A stretch of DNA of 64,000 bases from an uncultured Odoribacter sp. (lineage in GTDB: Bacteria > Bacteroidota > Bacteroidia > Bacteroidales > Marinifilaceae). The position numbers and the translations under genes were made by a program. Where the stretch lies: the NCBI GenBank assembly GCA_910578985.1, contig CAJTSF010000001.1, forward strand, positions 62,001-126,000, read 5' to 3'. Shown here piece by piece: positions 32,117 through 41,060 of the stretch (positions within the stretch are counted from its first letter, which is position 1; every line of letters begins with the position of its first letter). Under the pieces are notes generated by a model. The model saw nothing but the letters and a program-made list of their open reading frames with translations. It was not told the DNA's origin and did no database searches.

Positions 32117-33466
32117 ATGAACAAAATCCTCTTTCCCCTCCTCCTCCTCGCCGGCATGTGGGCATCATTCCCCCTCGCCGGGCAGCAACTCACCATCAAC
32201 GGCACCGTCCACATCGAAGGGGAAAGCGCGGAAAACGCCACCCTCGAAATCCTGAAAAACGGGCAAATCATCGAACGCAAAACCATGACCAAACGGGGCA
32301 ACTTCAACCTCCGCTTCGCATTCGGGGCAGACTACCGCCTCACCTTCCGCAAAGAAGGATACGTCCATAAGATAGTCTCCATCAACACCGAAGTACCCGA
32401 AGAAGTGCTGGAAAGCAACCCCGACTTCCCCCCCGTCAAACTCATCATCAAACTCCTCCCCGCCATCGAAGGCATCGACCTCTCCGTATTCGACCAAGCC
32501 ATCGCCATCCTCCTCTACAACCAGGAAATCGATGACTTCTCCTTCGACAAAGAATACTCCGCCAACATCCAGCAACGCATCCTCACCACCGAACAAGCCA
32601 TCCGCCGCACCCTCCAGCAGCGTGGTGCCGCCGAAATAGAAAAAGCACGCGAGGCGGCACGCGAACAAGCCGAACGCCAGAAACAACTCGCCGCCCTCGA
32701 CGAAGCCTACCTCAAAGCCCTCACCCAAGCCGACGAAGCCTTCAACCGCCAGGACTACGAACCCGCCGTCACCGCCTACCGCGAAGCCGCCCGCCTCAAA
32801 CCCGACGAAGAATACCCCAAACGGCGCCTCGACGAAGCCCGGAAACGGGCAGAAGCCCTCCGCCTCCAACGCGAACGGGAAATCGCCCAACAAAAACTCG
32901 ACACCGAAAGGAAAAACACCCTCCTCGACCGCTACGCCCGCCTCATCGCCGAAGCAGACGCCGCCTTCAACGACGAAAACTACGCCCTCGCCAGACTCCG
33001 CTACACCGAAGCCCAAAACCTCCGCCTCGGCGAAGAATACCCCGCGCAGCGCATCCGGGAAATAGACGGAATCATCAACTCCGCCAAATACAAAGCCCGC
33101 CTCGCCGAATACAACGCCCAAAAAGCCCTCGCCGAGAAAAGCATGCAGCAAAAGAACTACGCAGGCGCCAAAATCTATTACCAAAAAGCCCTCGCCATCC
33201 TCTCCATCGACCGCGAAGAAATCCAAAAACGCCTCCTCGACATCGACCGCATCATCGAAGCCGCCCGCCTCGCCGAAATAGAAAAAACCTACCGCGAACA
33301 CATCCGCAAAGCCGACGACGCCTTCAACCAAAAAGCCTACGCCGTCGCACGCTACTACTACCGCAAAGCCCTCGAGGTGAAACCCGCCGACACCCATGCC
33401 GCCGGACGCCTCCGGGAAGTGGAGAGCCACATCGGCTCACGCCAGGAAAAAGAAACCGAACTCTAA
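32117..33466 (+). CDS. Exported repeat protein with TPR-like helices
   Basis: 449 residues. A signal peptide (MNKILFPLLLLAGMWASFPLAG) is followed by a small beta domain (LTINGTVHIEGESAENATLEIL) like the carboxypeptidase-regulatory fold. Then an Ala/Glu/Lys-rich helical region carries four related repeats: DEAFNRQDYEPAVTAYREA, DAAFNDENYALARLRYTEA, EKSMQQKNYAGAKIYYQKA and DDAFNQKAYAVARYYYRKA. The middle (IEKAREAAREQAERQKQ) may be coiled coil. It is likely periplasmic. The barrel gene follows after 15 bases, so the two may work as an envelope pair. The function is unknown. Confidence 0.8.
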   Translation: MNKILFPLLLLAGMWASFPLAGQQLTINGTVHIEGESAENATLEILKNGQIIERKTMTKRGNFNLRFAFGADYRLTFRKEGYVHKIVSINTEVPEEVLESNPDFPPVKLIIKLLPAIEGIDLSVFDQAIAILLYNQEIDDFSFDKEYSANIQQRILTTEQAIRRTLQQRGAAEIEKAREAAREQAERQKQLAALDEAYLKALTQADEAFNRQDYEPAVTAYREAARLKPDEEYPKRRLDEARKRAEALRLQREREIAQQKLDTERKNTLLDRYARLIAEADAAFNDENYALARLRYTEAQNLRLGEEYPAQRIREIDGIINSAKYKARLAEYNAQKALAEKSMQQKNYAGAKIYYQKALAILSIDREEIQKRLLDIDRIIEAARLAEIEKTYREHIRKADDAFNQKAYAVARYYYRKALEVKPADTHAAGRLREVESHIGSRQEKETEL

Positions 33467-33481
33467 AAACCACCCGCCGCC

Positions 33482-34132
33482 ATGAAAACACGCACAACCC
33501 TCCTCCTCATCCTCCTTGCCACCGCCGCCGCCATCGCCCAGCGCCGTCCCGCCGACAACGGGCTCTCCCTCGGCGCCAACGCCTCCTACCTCCATCCCAC
33601 CGGCGACATGGGCAAAATCCTCAAACACGGGCTCGGGGGAAACTTCGACCTCAAATACCGCGTCAATCGCGTCATCGGCGTCGGCTTCGAAACCGGCTAC
33701 CACACCTTCAAGTCCACCATCGGCAACGCCGCCTACGCCTCCGCCGACCAATCCTACAAAGCACGCCTCATCCCCCTTCTCCTGCAAGCCACCTTCTACA
33801 TCCCCTCCTGGCGCACCACCCCCCTCCCCTACCTCGGTCTCCACTTCGGCGCCTACGCCCACCACATCCGCATCGCCCAGGACCGCAACGACGGCTATTA
33901 CGACACCTCCCTCTCCAAATCCCTCTTCCGCTTCTCCCCCGGAGGCGGCATCCACGCCGGCGTCCTCTTCCAGCTCGCCTCCGACCGCTGCTGGCTCGAC
34001 CTACGCCTCCGTGCCGACTACGCCCCGAAAATCCGCAGCCAATACGACATCGACGACTACACCACCGGAAATATCGGCTTCGACCGCATGCTCCTCCCCG
34101 GCATCAACATCGGGCTCCTTTACCGCTTTTAA
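33482..34132 (+). CDS. Outer-membrane beta-barrel protein
   Basis: 216 residues. A signal peptide (TTLLLILLATAAAIAQ) is followed by alternating amphipathic strands (LSLGANASYLHPTGDM, FDLKYRVNRVIGVGFETGYH, PGINIGLLYRF). The chain ends in an aromatic, as in outer-membrane barrels. An eight-strand barrel of the Bacteroidetes 'outer membrane beta-barrel' type is likely. It follows the repeat protein in one operon and ends overlapping the convergent muramidase gene by four bases. Confidence 0.8.
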   Translation: MKTRTTLLLILLATAAAIAQRRPADNGLSLGANASYLHPTGDMGKILKHGLGGNFDLKYRVNRVIGVGFETGYHTFKSTIGNAAYASADQSYKARLIPLLLQATFYIPSWRTTPLPYLGLHFGAYAHHIRIAQDRNDGYYDTSLSKSLFRFSPGGGIHAGVLFQLASDRCWLDLRLRADYAPKIRSQYDIDDYTTGNIGFDRMLLPGINIGLLYRF

Positions 34133-34740
34133 CCCGGCGGCTCCTTTCCCGCCGCAAACCGTTCATACGCCCGGCGAAGTTTCTCATCATAACGGTTAAG
34201 GGCAAATCCCGGCCCATTATAACGCCGCGCAAACCCTTCCCAATCCCGACATTGCAAATACCGCACCAAACCGCGCTTCCGGACGAAACAGACAAACGCT
34301 TCCAACTGTTCGCTCGGGCTGCAACACATAGCCTGCACAAAATCAACCACATGCTCATACCCGCAAACCTCATGGTTAAACCCCATCAACTGGAACATCC
34401 CCCACGAGGTCGCACAAAGCGCCGCCTCTTCGTGGATACGGAGCGCACGGGCAAGACGGGCATACTCACGCACCCCTCCCCGATAATGCTCCCGGTTCCA
34501 GCGGGGATAAAGGATATTCTCATTCCCTTCCGCCAACGCCGCCGGCGGAATGCCCCGCATCTCCAATTGCCGCCAAAAGACATGCCCCTCAAACAGAATC
34601 ACCGGTTTCCCCGCTTCCAGGAATCCGTTACCGCCTGCCGTCTCCACCTCGTGGACGGCGCGGAGGATGGGGGTTGCCACCCCCAACCGTGCCGCCGCGG
34701 CATCAAAATCCGTTGCTGTCAAAGCCAATACCGCTGCCAT
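34129..34740 (-). CDS. Phage-type N-acetylmuramidase (DUF3380 endolysin)
   Basis: 203 residues, no signal peptide. The N-terminus LTATDFDAAAARLGVATPILRAVHEVETAGG contains the presumed catalytic Glu of this muramidase family. It continues GKPVILFEGHVFWRQL, SWGMFQLMGFNH and FVQAMCCSPSEQLEAF..FV, all family hallmarks. Such enzymes cut the MurNAc-GlcNAc bond of peptidoglycan and serve as phage endolysins. Its start lies immediately after the DUF6266 stop. The same junction recurs at 56477, where only a fragment of the enzyme remains. No holin is encoded at this locus, and no phage structural genes are nearby. Confidence 0.9.
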   Translation of the reverse strand: MAAVLALTATDFDAAAARLGVATPILRAVHEVETAGGNGFLEAGKPVILFEGHVFWRQLEMRGIPPAALAEGNENILYPRWNREHYRGGVREYARLARALRIHEEAALCATSWGMFQLMGFNHEVCGYEHVVDFVQAMCCSPSEQLEAFVCFVRKRGLVRYLQCRDWEGFARRYNGPGFALNRYDEKLRRAYERFAAGKEPPG

Positions 34741-34742
34741 CT

Positions 34743-35381
34743 CTACTGCAATTCAACGGTGATGTACCTGGTTTCGGAAGATATCCTCTTCGATGCCGAA
34801 CGCACAAAAGCGTACGCATGCACCAGGCCGGCATCCCAATTCTCGGGAAGCACAGCCTCTTGCGTCCCCAATTCCGAACGTTTGCCCAGCTCATATACCT
34901 CGCAGGTGTTCAATCCGCTCTCGTAAAGAACCGCAAATACCACATCGGACACATCGGCGTCGGGACCGAATCCGCCCGGCTCGGCGCTCATCAAGACCTG
35001 CCGGTCCGCTTTCACAAGAGTCACTTTGACAGCAGGCACTTTCCGGCTTCCCTGCGAACAGACCAACGCGGAGAAATCCGTCGCCACCGTCAAGCCATCG
35101 TCCACCTTCACCGCCGCCATGTTCAAACGCACAAACGTATTAAACGTCGTCTCCCCCAAAGGACGTTTGGGAAAACCCAAACGGTGAGCCGCCTGGAATC
35201 CGCACGACAACCTCGCCGATTCGGCAAGCATCACTCGCCGGATACGTTGTCCCGACGTCCGCGGATCACGGATTTCTTTCGTCTTCATGCGCAAGACATT
35301 GATACCCCGCGAACGGTAGGTCGTCACGTTACCGAATGATTTCTTCAACGATAAAAATGCTGTTGATTCAAAAATTGCCAT
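34743..35381 (-). CDS. DUF6266-like family protein, locus 1
   Basis: 212 residues, about two-thirds identical by eye to the protein at 56480-57118. The N-terminus AIFESTAFLSLKKSFGNVTTYRSRG is followed by RMKTKEIRDPRT..Q..RR, then FNTFVRLN and ALVCSQGSRKVP. The C-terminal half carries GGFGPDADVSD and ELGKRSEL and ends HAYAFVRSASKRISSETRYI, the hhYhFh...S.S.Y pattern of all five copies in the window. The role is unknown; a beta-sandwich structural or surface component fits the pattern. It is translationally close to the muramidase. Confidence 0.75.
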   Translation of the reverse strand: MAIFESTAFLSLKKSFGNVTTYRSRGINVLRMKTKEIRDPRTSGQRIRRVMLAESARLSCGFQAAHRLGFPKRPLGETTFNTFVRLNMAAVKVDDGLTVATDFSALVCSQGSRKVPAVKVTLVKADRQVLMSAEPGGFGPDADVSDVVFAVLYESGLNTCEVYELGKRSELGTQEAVLPENWDAGLVHAYAFVRSASKRISSETRYITVELQ

Positions 35382-35400
35382 AGTGTTAAAAATTTAAAGG

Positions 35401-35690
35401 TTAATATTTAAAATGGATAACAAATTGTCGATGCAATATTACCGCTTCCTGAACTTCCTCCTTATCCCGTAGGATAAAGAAAAACCATCCTTCCCTTCGC
35501 ATTTTCCCCGCATCCGCCGACGGACGGGCAAAGAAAGAGCAAAAATTTTCTCGTCCGTCCGTTTTTCCATCCTCCTCCGTCATTCCGGCAGGGGGATAAA
35601 AAGCATGCTATCCATCAGATAGTTACACCCGCATTCGGGAACCATCCGGTAAAAATACGCACTTTCCTTGCTTTTCGAGAAAGAGGCGCA
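35401..35690 (-). promoter_or_regulatory. Conserved leader upstream of DUF6266-muramidase genes (copy 1)
   Basis: This stretch aligns with 58151-58430, upstream of the second cassette. It has a near-identical block at 35420-35445 (AAATTGTCGATGCAATATTACCGC type). A small dyad TTATCC-CGTA-GGATAA is at 35464-35479; matching CCGGCAG.GGGATA and GTTACA blocks follow further right. On the minus strand a 60-codon frame (35401-35583) shares the C-terminal pattern RDKE.V..AVILHRQF.IH with its counterpart. Either a short peptide or a structured leader RNA is possible. The rest of the gap to 36002 holds the 11-bp array and the lpdA promoter. Confidence 0.6.
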
Positions 35691-35746
35691 AACTCCATAT
35701 AGGCGTCCAGGTAACGATGGAGTTGGTTTATAATTGCCTGCTACCT

Positions 35747-35819
35747 GCTTCGGGACTCGTTCGGAGCTGCTTCGGTCCCGTCCGAACGAGCTCCGAACGA
35801 GTCCCGAAGCAGCTCCGAA
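35747..35819. repeat. Seven 11-bp-phased TTCGG/CCGAA units forming a 22-bp inverted repeat
   Basis: Core hexamers occur at 35748, 35759 and 35770 (YTTCGG orientation), then 35781, 35792, 35803 and 35814 (CCGAA orientation), each exactly 11 bp apart. The orientation switch makes perfect arms 35747-35768 and 35789-35810 with a 20-base loop. A competing 15-bp pairing joins 35761-35775 with 35804-35818. It lies between the divergent DUF6266 leader and the lpdA promoter. Confidence 0.85.
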
Positions 35820-35947
35820 GCAAAGGGCAGGAAAGTATTAGGGAGACGTGGTTCGGGTCGGCGTCGTTCGCGAAGGGGTTGAGGCAATGGACGTCCGAAC
35901 GGAAGGCGGGGCACGAGCATGATTTTGCAGGTTCGATAATAATTATC

Positions 35948-35955
35948 TATATTTG
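35948..35955 (+). promoter_or_regulatory. Promoter -7 box for lpdA
   Basis: TATATTTG, 47 bases before ATG 36003. Confidence 0.6.
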
Positions 35956-36002
35956 CCTGCATAAATAGTAATATAACAGTAATATAATACCCAAAGAAAG
36001 AG

Positions 36003-37394
36003 ATGAATTACGATTTAATCGTTATCGGTAGCGGTCCCGGCGGCTATGTGGCAGCCATCCGGGGGGCGCAGTTAGGATTCCAGGTCGCTGTCGTGGAGCG
36101 CGCGGAGCAGGGCGGCATTTGCCTGAACTGGGGATGTATCCCCACAAAGTCGTTGCTGAAATCGGCACAGGTGCTGGATTATGCCCGCCATGCGGAGGCT
36201 TACGGCGTGAAAATCGAGGGCGCGGAGCCGGATTTCAATGCCATCATCGCCCGCAGCCGGGGGGTGGCGGACAAGATGAGCAAGGGCATCCAGTATCTTT
36301 TCAAGAAGAACAATATCACGGTGATTGCCGGCACGGGCAAACTGACCGCGGGGAAGAAGGTGGAGGTGACCGACGCGGCAGGGAACCGGACGGAATACGA
36401 GGCGAAGCATATCGTCCTCGCCACGGGGGCGCGCTCGCGCGTGCTGCCCGCCATCCCGCAGGACGGGAAGCGCATCATCGGCTACCGGGAAGCGCTGACG
36501 CTGGAGCATCGTCCGGCGTCGCTGCTGGTCGTGGGCTCGGGGGCGATCGGCTCGGAGCTGGCGTGGTTCTATAATTCGATGGGCACGAAGGTGACGCTCG
36601 TGGAGTTCATGCCGAACATCCTGCCGGTGGAGGACGAGGAGGTGTCCAAACAGGTGGGCCGCTCGTTCAAGAAGGCGGGCATCGAGGTGATGGTGAAGTC
36701 CACCGTGGAGAGCATCGACACCGCGGGCGAGCTGCTGAAAGTGAATATCCGCAACAAGAAAGGGGAGATAGAGGTGCACGAGGCGGAGATGGTGCTCTCC
36801 GCCGTGGGTATCGCCCCGAATGTGGAGAATCTCGGGCTGGAGGAGCTGGGTATCGAGATGGAGCGCGGGAAAATCAAAGTGGACGATTATTACCGCACCA
36901 ATGTGGAGGGCGTCTATGCCATCGGCGACATCGTGCACGGCCCCGCGCTGGCGCATGTGGCGTCGGCGGAGGGTATCTGCTGTGTGGAGAAGATGGCAGG
37001 GCTGACGCCGGAACCCGTGCGGTACGACAACATACCGGGCTGCACTTATACGACGCCGGAAGTGGCTTCCGTCGGGCTGTCGGAAGCCAAGGCGACGGAG
37101 GCGGGCTATGAACTGAAAATCGGGAAGTTCCCCTTCACCGCCTCCGGGAAAGCGACTTCCGCCGGGGCGAACGACGGTTTCGTGAAGCTGATTTTCAATG
37201 CGCAGGACGGCACTCTGCTGGGCGCGCACCTCGTGGGCGCGAACGTGACGGAGATGATTGCGGAGCTGGTGGTGGCACGCCAGAAAGGCATCACCGCGCA
37301 TGACCTCATCAAGACCGTGCACCCGCACCCGACCATGAGCGAGGCGGTGATGGAAGCCGCCGCAGCCGCCTATGACGAAGTAATCCATTTATAA
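36003..37394 (+). CDS. lpdA: Dihydrolipoyl dehydrogenase
   Basis: 463 residues. FAD-binding GSGPGGYVAA near the N-terminus, redox disulfide C40-LNWG-C45, an NAD-binding GSGAIGSELA, YAIGDI, and the dimer-interface HPHPTMSE with the catalytic His. It reoxidises lipoamide in 2-oxoacid dehydrogenase or glycine-cleavage complexes, giving NADH. No partner subunits are adjacent. The C1 peptidase gene follows after 11 bases and may be co-transcribed. Confidence 0.95.
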   Translation: MNYDLIVIGSGPGGYVAAIRGAQLGFQVAVVERAEQGGICLNWGCIPTKSLLKSAQVLDYARHAEAYGVKIEGAEPDFNAIIARSRGVADKMSKGIQYLFKKNNITVIAGTGKLTAGKKVEVTDAAGNRTEYEAKHIVLATGARSRVLPAIPQDGKRIIGYREALTLEHRPASLLVVGSGAIGSELAWFYNSMGTKVTLVEFMPNILPVEDEEVSKQVGRSFKKAGIEVMVKSTVESIDTAGELLKVNIRNKKGEIEVHEAEMVLSAVGIAPNVENLGLEELGIEMERGKIKVDDYYRTNVEGVYAIGDIVHGPALAHVASAEGICCVEKMAGLTPEPVRYDNIPGCTYTTPEVASVGLSEAKATEAGYELKIGKFPFTASGKATSAGANDGFVKLIFNAQDGTLLGAHLVGANVTEMIAELVVARQKGITAHDLIKTVHPHPTMSEAVMEAAAAAYDEVIHL

Positions 37395-37405
37395 AAACGA
37401 TAAAG

Positions 37406-38785
37406 ATGAAGAAAACAGTTATTATTTCCGTGACTTTGGCGCTCGCCTGCTCGGGCGTGTTCGCCCAAAGCGTCTCCGAGAAGGATTTGCAGGAGATACA
37501 AGCCAGTTTCAAGAAAGACGCTTCGACGAAGGCTATCCAGAATATCCTTACCGTGGACAAGGATATCCGGAGCAATGCCCTGAACCGCGAGTTGCAAGGG
37601 AAGATTGACCATTATTTCAAGTACCGGGCGGACGTGAAAGGCATCACGGACCAGCATAGCTCGGGACGCTGCTGGATGTTTACCTCAATGAACGTGCTGC
37701 GCCCGACGGTGATGAAGAAGTATGAGCTCCCGGCGTTCGATTTCTCGCACAATTATCTCTATTTCTGGGATATTTTCGAAAAGGCGAACCTCTTCCTGGA
37801 GAATATCATCGCCACGACGGGCAAGCCGATGGACGACCGCGCGGTGGTGGAGTATTTCAAGAACCCGGTGAGCGACGGCGGGGTGTGGAACCTGTATTAC
37901 AATGCCGCGACCAAATATGGCGTGGTGCCGCAGGAGGTGATGCCCGAAACGGCACACTCCAACAATACGTCGCAGATGACGTCGCTCATCAACGAGAAGC
38001 TGCGCCTGGGCGGCTATACGCTGCGGGAGATGACGGCGGGAGGCAAGAAAGCGAAGGACCTGCGTGCCGAGAAGAAGAATATCCTCAAGGACGTGTACCG
38101 CATCCTCGCCCTCTGCCTGGGCGAGCCGCCGCATGAATTCACGTGGCGCTACCAAACGAAAAACGGGGAGGTGAAGGAGTTGAAGGATTATACCCCGAAG
38201 CGGTTCTACGAGGAGATTACCCCCGCGGATTACACGCCGGAGAACTATATCATGATTATGAACGACCCCACCCGCGAGTATTATAAGGTGTATGAGATTC
38301 AGAATTACCGCAATACGCAGGAGGGCATCAACTGGATTTACCTGAACCTGCCGAACGAGGACATCAAGGCGGCAGCGCTGGCTTCCATCAAGAACAACGA
38401 GCCGATGTACGCCTCCTGCGACGTGGGCAAGCAGTTCAACCGCGCGGAAGGTATCCTGGACCCGGGGATGTATGACTATGAATCGCTGCTGGGCGTGAAG
38501 CTGCACATGGACAAGAAAGCACGCATCCTCACCCGGCAGAGCGGTTCCGCGCACGCCATGACGCTCATCGGATGCGACACGGACGGGAATGACAAGCCCG
38601 TGAAATGGGAGTTCGAGAACAGTTGGGGAACGGCAGGGCATAACGGTTATCTGACGTTCACGGACGCGTGGTTCGACGAATACATGTTCCGCATTGTCAT
38701 CCGCAAAGCGTACCTCAACGCGAAAGCCGTCGAGGCATTGAAGGGGAAACCCATCCAGTTGCCGGTGTGGGATTATATGTATTGA
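37406..38785 (+). CDS. Exported C1-family (bleomycin hydrolase/PepC-like) cysteine peptidase
   Basis: 459 residues. A signal peptide (VIISVTLALACSGVFAQ) precedes the C1B peptidase fold. The oxyanion Gln83 and catalytic Cys89 lie in DQHSSGRCW; the catalytic His is in GSAHAMTLIG and the Asn in ENSWG. PepC/bleomycin hydrolases are aminopeptidases, usually cytoplasmic; this copy is exported, probably to the periplasm, where it could trim peptides. It ends in a bidirectional terminator shared with ispF. Confidence 0.92.
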   Translation: MKKTVIISVTLALACSGVFAQSVSEKDLQEIQASFKKDASTKAIQNILTVDKDIRSNALNRELQGKIDHYFKYRADVKGITDQHSSGRCWMFTSMNVLRPTVMKKYELPAFDFSHNYLYFWDIFEKANLFLENIIATTGKPMDDRAVVEYFKNPVSDGGVWNLYYNAATKYGVVPQEVMPETAHSNNTSQMTSLINEKLRLGGYTLREMTAGGKKAKDLRAEKKNILKDVYRILALCLGEPPHEFTWRYQTKNGEVKELKDYTPKRFYEEITPADYTPENYIMIMNDPTREYYKVYEIQNYRNTQEGINWIYLNLPNEDIKAAALASIKNNEPMYASCDVGKQFNRAEGILDPGMYDYESLLGVKLHMDKKARILTRQSGSAHAMTLIGCDTDGNDKPVKWEFENSWGTAGHNGYLTFTDAWFDEYMFRIVIRKAYLNAKAVEALKGKPIQLPVWDYMY

Positions 38786-38790
38786 TTTGA

Positions 38791-38819
38791 AAAGAGCGAC
38801 CGAAACGGTCGCTCTTTTT
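38791..38819. terminator. Bidirectional terminator between the peptidase gene and ispF
   Basis: A 12-bp perfect stem (AAAGAGCGACCG/CGGTCGCTCTTT) with loop AAA. A and T tracts on either side allow use by both converging genes. Confidence 0.88.
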
Positions 38820-38831
38820 ACAATATTCTTT

Positions 38832-39311
38832 TTACAATTTATAGAGCAGGACGGAGGCATACGCCGAGACCCCCTCTTCCCTTCCCTCGAATCCCAGTTT
38901 CTCGGTGGTGGTGGCTTTGATGGAGAGGTCATCCGGTTCCAGTTCCAGTATCGCCGCCAGGCATCGGCGCATGTCGTCAATCAGAGAACGGATCTTCGGA
39001 CGTTGCAGGCAGACCACGGAGTCTACGTTGCTGATGGCAAAACCTTTCCGTTCAATCAAGTCCTTGGTCTTTTGCAACAGCAGTTTGCTGTCTATGCCTT
39101 TGTAGGCGGGGCAGGTGTCGGGGAAATGCAGCCCGATGTCCCCCATGCCCGCCGCCCCCAGCAGCGCATCGCATATCGCATGAATCAACACATCCCCGTC
39201 CGAGTGCGCCACGCATCCTTTTTCATGTTCCACCCGAATGCCGCCCAACCAAAATTCCAAGCCCTCTTCCAGGCGATGGACGTCGAAGCCGATTCCTGTC
39301 TTTATCTTCAT
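38832..39311 (-). CDS. ispF: 2-C-methyl-D-erythritol 2,4-cyclodiphosphate synthase
   Basis: 159 residues. The N-terminal GIGFDVHRL holds the zinc-binding Asp and His, with HSDGDVLIHAICDALLGAAGMGDIGLHFPDT and a C-terminal KATTTEKLGFEGREEG. It cyclises the methylerythritol intermediate in the MEP isoprenoid pathway, as a trimer in the cytoplasm. It is divergent from gldK. No other MEP gene is nearby. Confidence 0.95.
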   Translation of the reverse strand: MKIKTGIGFDVHRLEEGLEFWLGGIRVEHEKGCVAHSDGDVLIHAICDALLGAAGMGDIGLHFPDTCPAYKGIDSKLLLQKTKDLIERKGFAISNVDSVVCLQRPKIRSLIDDMRRCLAAILELEPDDLSIKATTTEKLGFEGREEGVSAYASVLLYKL

Positions 39312-39411
39312 CTTTTTCTGTTTTTAGTGGTTTCTTTTGTTTGAAAACTCAAAAATACAAAAAAAGCACAAAAATACAATCATTTCATTTTTATAAAGAA
39401 CAATATTTACG

Positions 39412-39419
39412 TACATTTG
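39412..39419 (+). promoter_or_regulatory. Promoter -7 box for the gldK-like gene
   Basis: TACATTTG, 58 bases before ATG 39478; two CATTGT copies lie in the leader. Confidence 0.55.
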
Positions 39420-39477
39420 TCCACTCATTGTAAGTAGTATTCAATCATTGTGAATTGAACGTAAAAAATTGGTTTAC

Positions 39478-41007
39478 ATGAAAATAAATGGTTTTTTAAT
39501 TTTTGCGACCTGTTGTGTGCTCACGGTTTCCACGACGTCATGCCAGAAAATAAAAGGCTTGTTCGGCAAAAAGAAATCCGCCACCACCGGCTGGGCATAT
39601 AACGACAGTAAGAACGGAGGGCTTGAATACAATAAGGTTAAAAATCAAAAGGCAGGTCCCGGATTGATTTTTATTCCGGGCGGAACTTTCGTCATGGGAC
39701 GTACGCAGGAGGATGTGATGGGCGACTGGAACAATATCCCCAAGCGTGTCAGCATCGCGTCTTTCTATATGGACGAGACGGAAGTGCGGAATGTCGATTG
39801 GCTGGAATACCTCAATTGGCTCAACCGGGTGTTCGTGAGCTATCCCGAAGTGTACAAGAAAGCGTTGCCGGACACGTTGGTGTGGCGCGACCAATTGGGT
39901 TATAACGAACCTATGGTTAAGAATTATCTCCGTTTCCCTGCCTATGCGGAATATCCCGTGGTGGGCGTCAGCTGGGAGCAGGCGACGGAATACTGCATCT
40001 GGCGTACCGACCGCGTAAACGAACAGATTCTGGTGCAGAAGCGCGTGCTGGCACACGACCCGGATAATCAGAAGGATGAGAACAATTTCAATACGGAGGC
40101 GTACATCGCCGGGCTTTACACGGGTACCGTGGACAAGAACTACCGGGGGGGAAGCAACAAAAAAGAGGGACGCCCGGTGAGATGGGAAGACGGACTGCTC
40201 CTGCCGGAATACCGTCTGCCGACCGAAGCGGAATGGGAATATGCCGCTTACGGACTTATCGGCAATACGAATGATGAGCGCATCGGGAATAACCGCATCT
40301 ATCCTTGGGACGGAGCGTGGATGAGAAATTCGGAGAAGAAGAACCGGGGGAAGATGATGGCGAACTATAGCCGCGGTCGGGGTGACTATATGGGTGTGGC
40401 AGGCGCTTCCAACGACGGATGGGATTACACCGCACCGGTCAAGTCTTTTTGGCCCAATGATTTCGGATTGTATGATATGGCAGGGAACGTGAACGAATGG
40501 GTGGCCGACGTTTACCGTACCCTCTCTTTCCAGGATATGGCGGAATTCAATCCTTACCGCGGTAATGTGTTCAAGACTTTCGTCACCAACGAGGACGGCA
40601 GCCTCGCCGAAAAGGACAGCATCGGACGTATCCGTTACCGGAACCAGACGGACGCGGAACTTGCCAACCGGGAGAATTACCGCACCGCCGACAACCGTAA
40701 CTTCGATGACGGCGACCTGAAGTCGAGAATCTCTTCGGATGCCAACTGGAAATCTTCGGAGAACGACCGCAGCACGTCGGACATGTATTACAACGACGGC
40801 AAGGGTGAAATCACTTCCCTCGTGGACGATGAAGCCCGTGTGTATAAAGGGGGGTCGTGGAAAGACCGTGCCTATTGGCTGAATCCCGGCACGCGGCGCT
40901 TTATGAACCAAAGGCGGTCGAGCAATGATATCGGATTCCGTTGCGCGATGAGCCATGTGGGGAACGCCACCGGAGGAAAAGGGAATAAAGTATCACAGAA
41001 AAGATAA
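39478..41007 (+). CDS. GldK/PorK-like T9SS lipoprotein (FGE-sulfatase fold)
   Basis: 509 residues from ATG 39478; the longer frame starts at TTG. The lipobox is VSTTSC. The formylglycine-generating-enzyme fold is shown by LIFIPGGTFVMGRTQED, SFYMDETEVRNVDWLEYLNW, YRLPTEAEWEYAA, GNVNEWVADVY and a terminal IGFRCAM. The spacing and 'DETEVRN' match GldK/PorK, which forms the periplasmic ring of the type IX secretion system with GldN/PorN. Usually gldL, gldM and gldN follow; here murF follows instead. It may be a relocated gldK or a second paralogue. Confidence 0.85.
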   Translation: MKINGFLIFATCCVLTVSTTSCQKIKGLFGKKKSATTGWAYNDSKNGGLEYNKVKNQKAGPGLIFIPGGTFVMGRTQEDVMGDWNNIPKRVSIASFYMDETEVRNVDWLEYLNWLNRVFVSYPEVYKKALPDTLVWRDQLGYNEPMVKNYLRFPAYAEYPVVGVSWEQATEYCIWRTDRVNEQILVQKRVLAHDPDNQKDENNFNTEAYIAGLYTGTVDKNYRGGSNKKEGRPVRWEDGLLLPEYRLPTEAEWEYAAYGLIGNTNDERIGNNRIYPWDGAWMRNSEKKNRGKMMANYSRGRGDYMGVAGASNDGWDYTAPVKSFWPNDFGLYDMAGNVNEWVADVYRTLSFQDMAEFNPYRGNVFKTFVTNEDGSLAEKDSIGRIRYRNQTDAELANRENYRTADNRNFDDGDLKSRISSDANWKSSENDRSTSDMYYNDGKGEITSLVDDEARVYKGGSWKDRAYWLNPGTRRFMNQRRSSNDIGFRCAMSHVGNATGGKGNKVSQKR

Positions 41008-41014
41008 TGCGCGT

Positions 41015-41048
41015 CCGCCGGAATCGGAAATGATTCCGGCGGCTTTTT
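41015..41048 (+). terminator. Rho-independent terminator after the gldK-like gene
   Basis: An 11-bp perfect stem (41015-41025/41032-41042), loop GGAAAT, then a T tract. It confirms that no gldLMN genes follow in the transcript. Confidence 0.88.
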
Positions 41049-41060
41049 TACCATATATCC

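Noticed and set aside
34129..35381. A prophage at the muramidase/DUF6266 locus
   Set aside because: No integrase, capsid, portal, terminase or tail genes are within reach; the genes on both sides are ordinary chromosomal ones.
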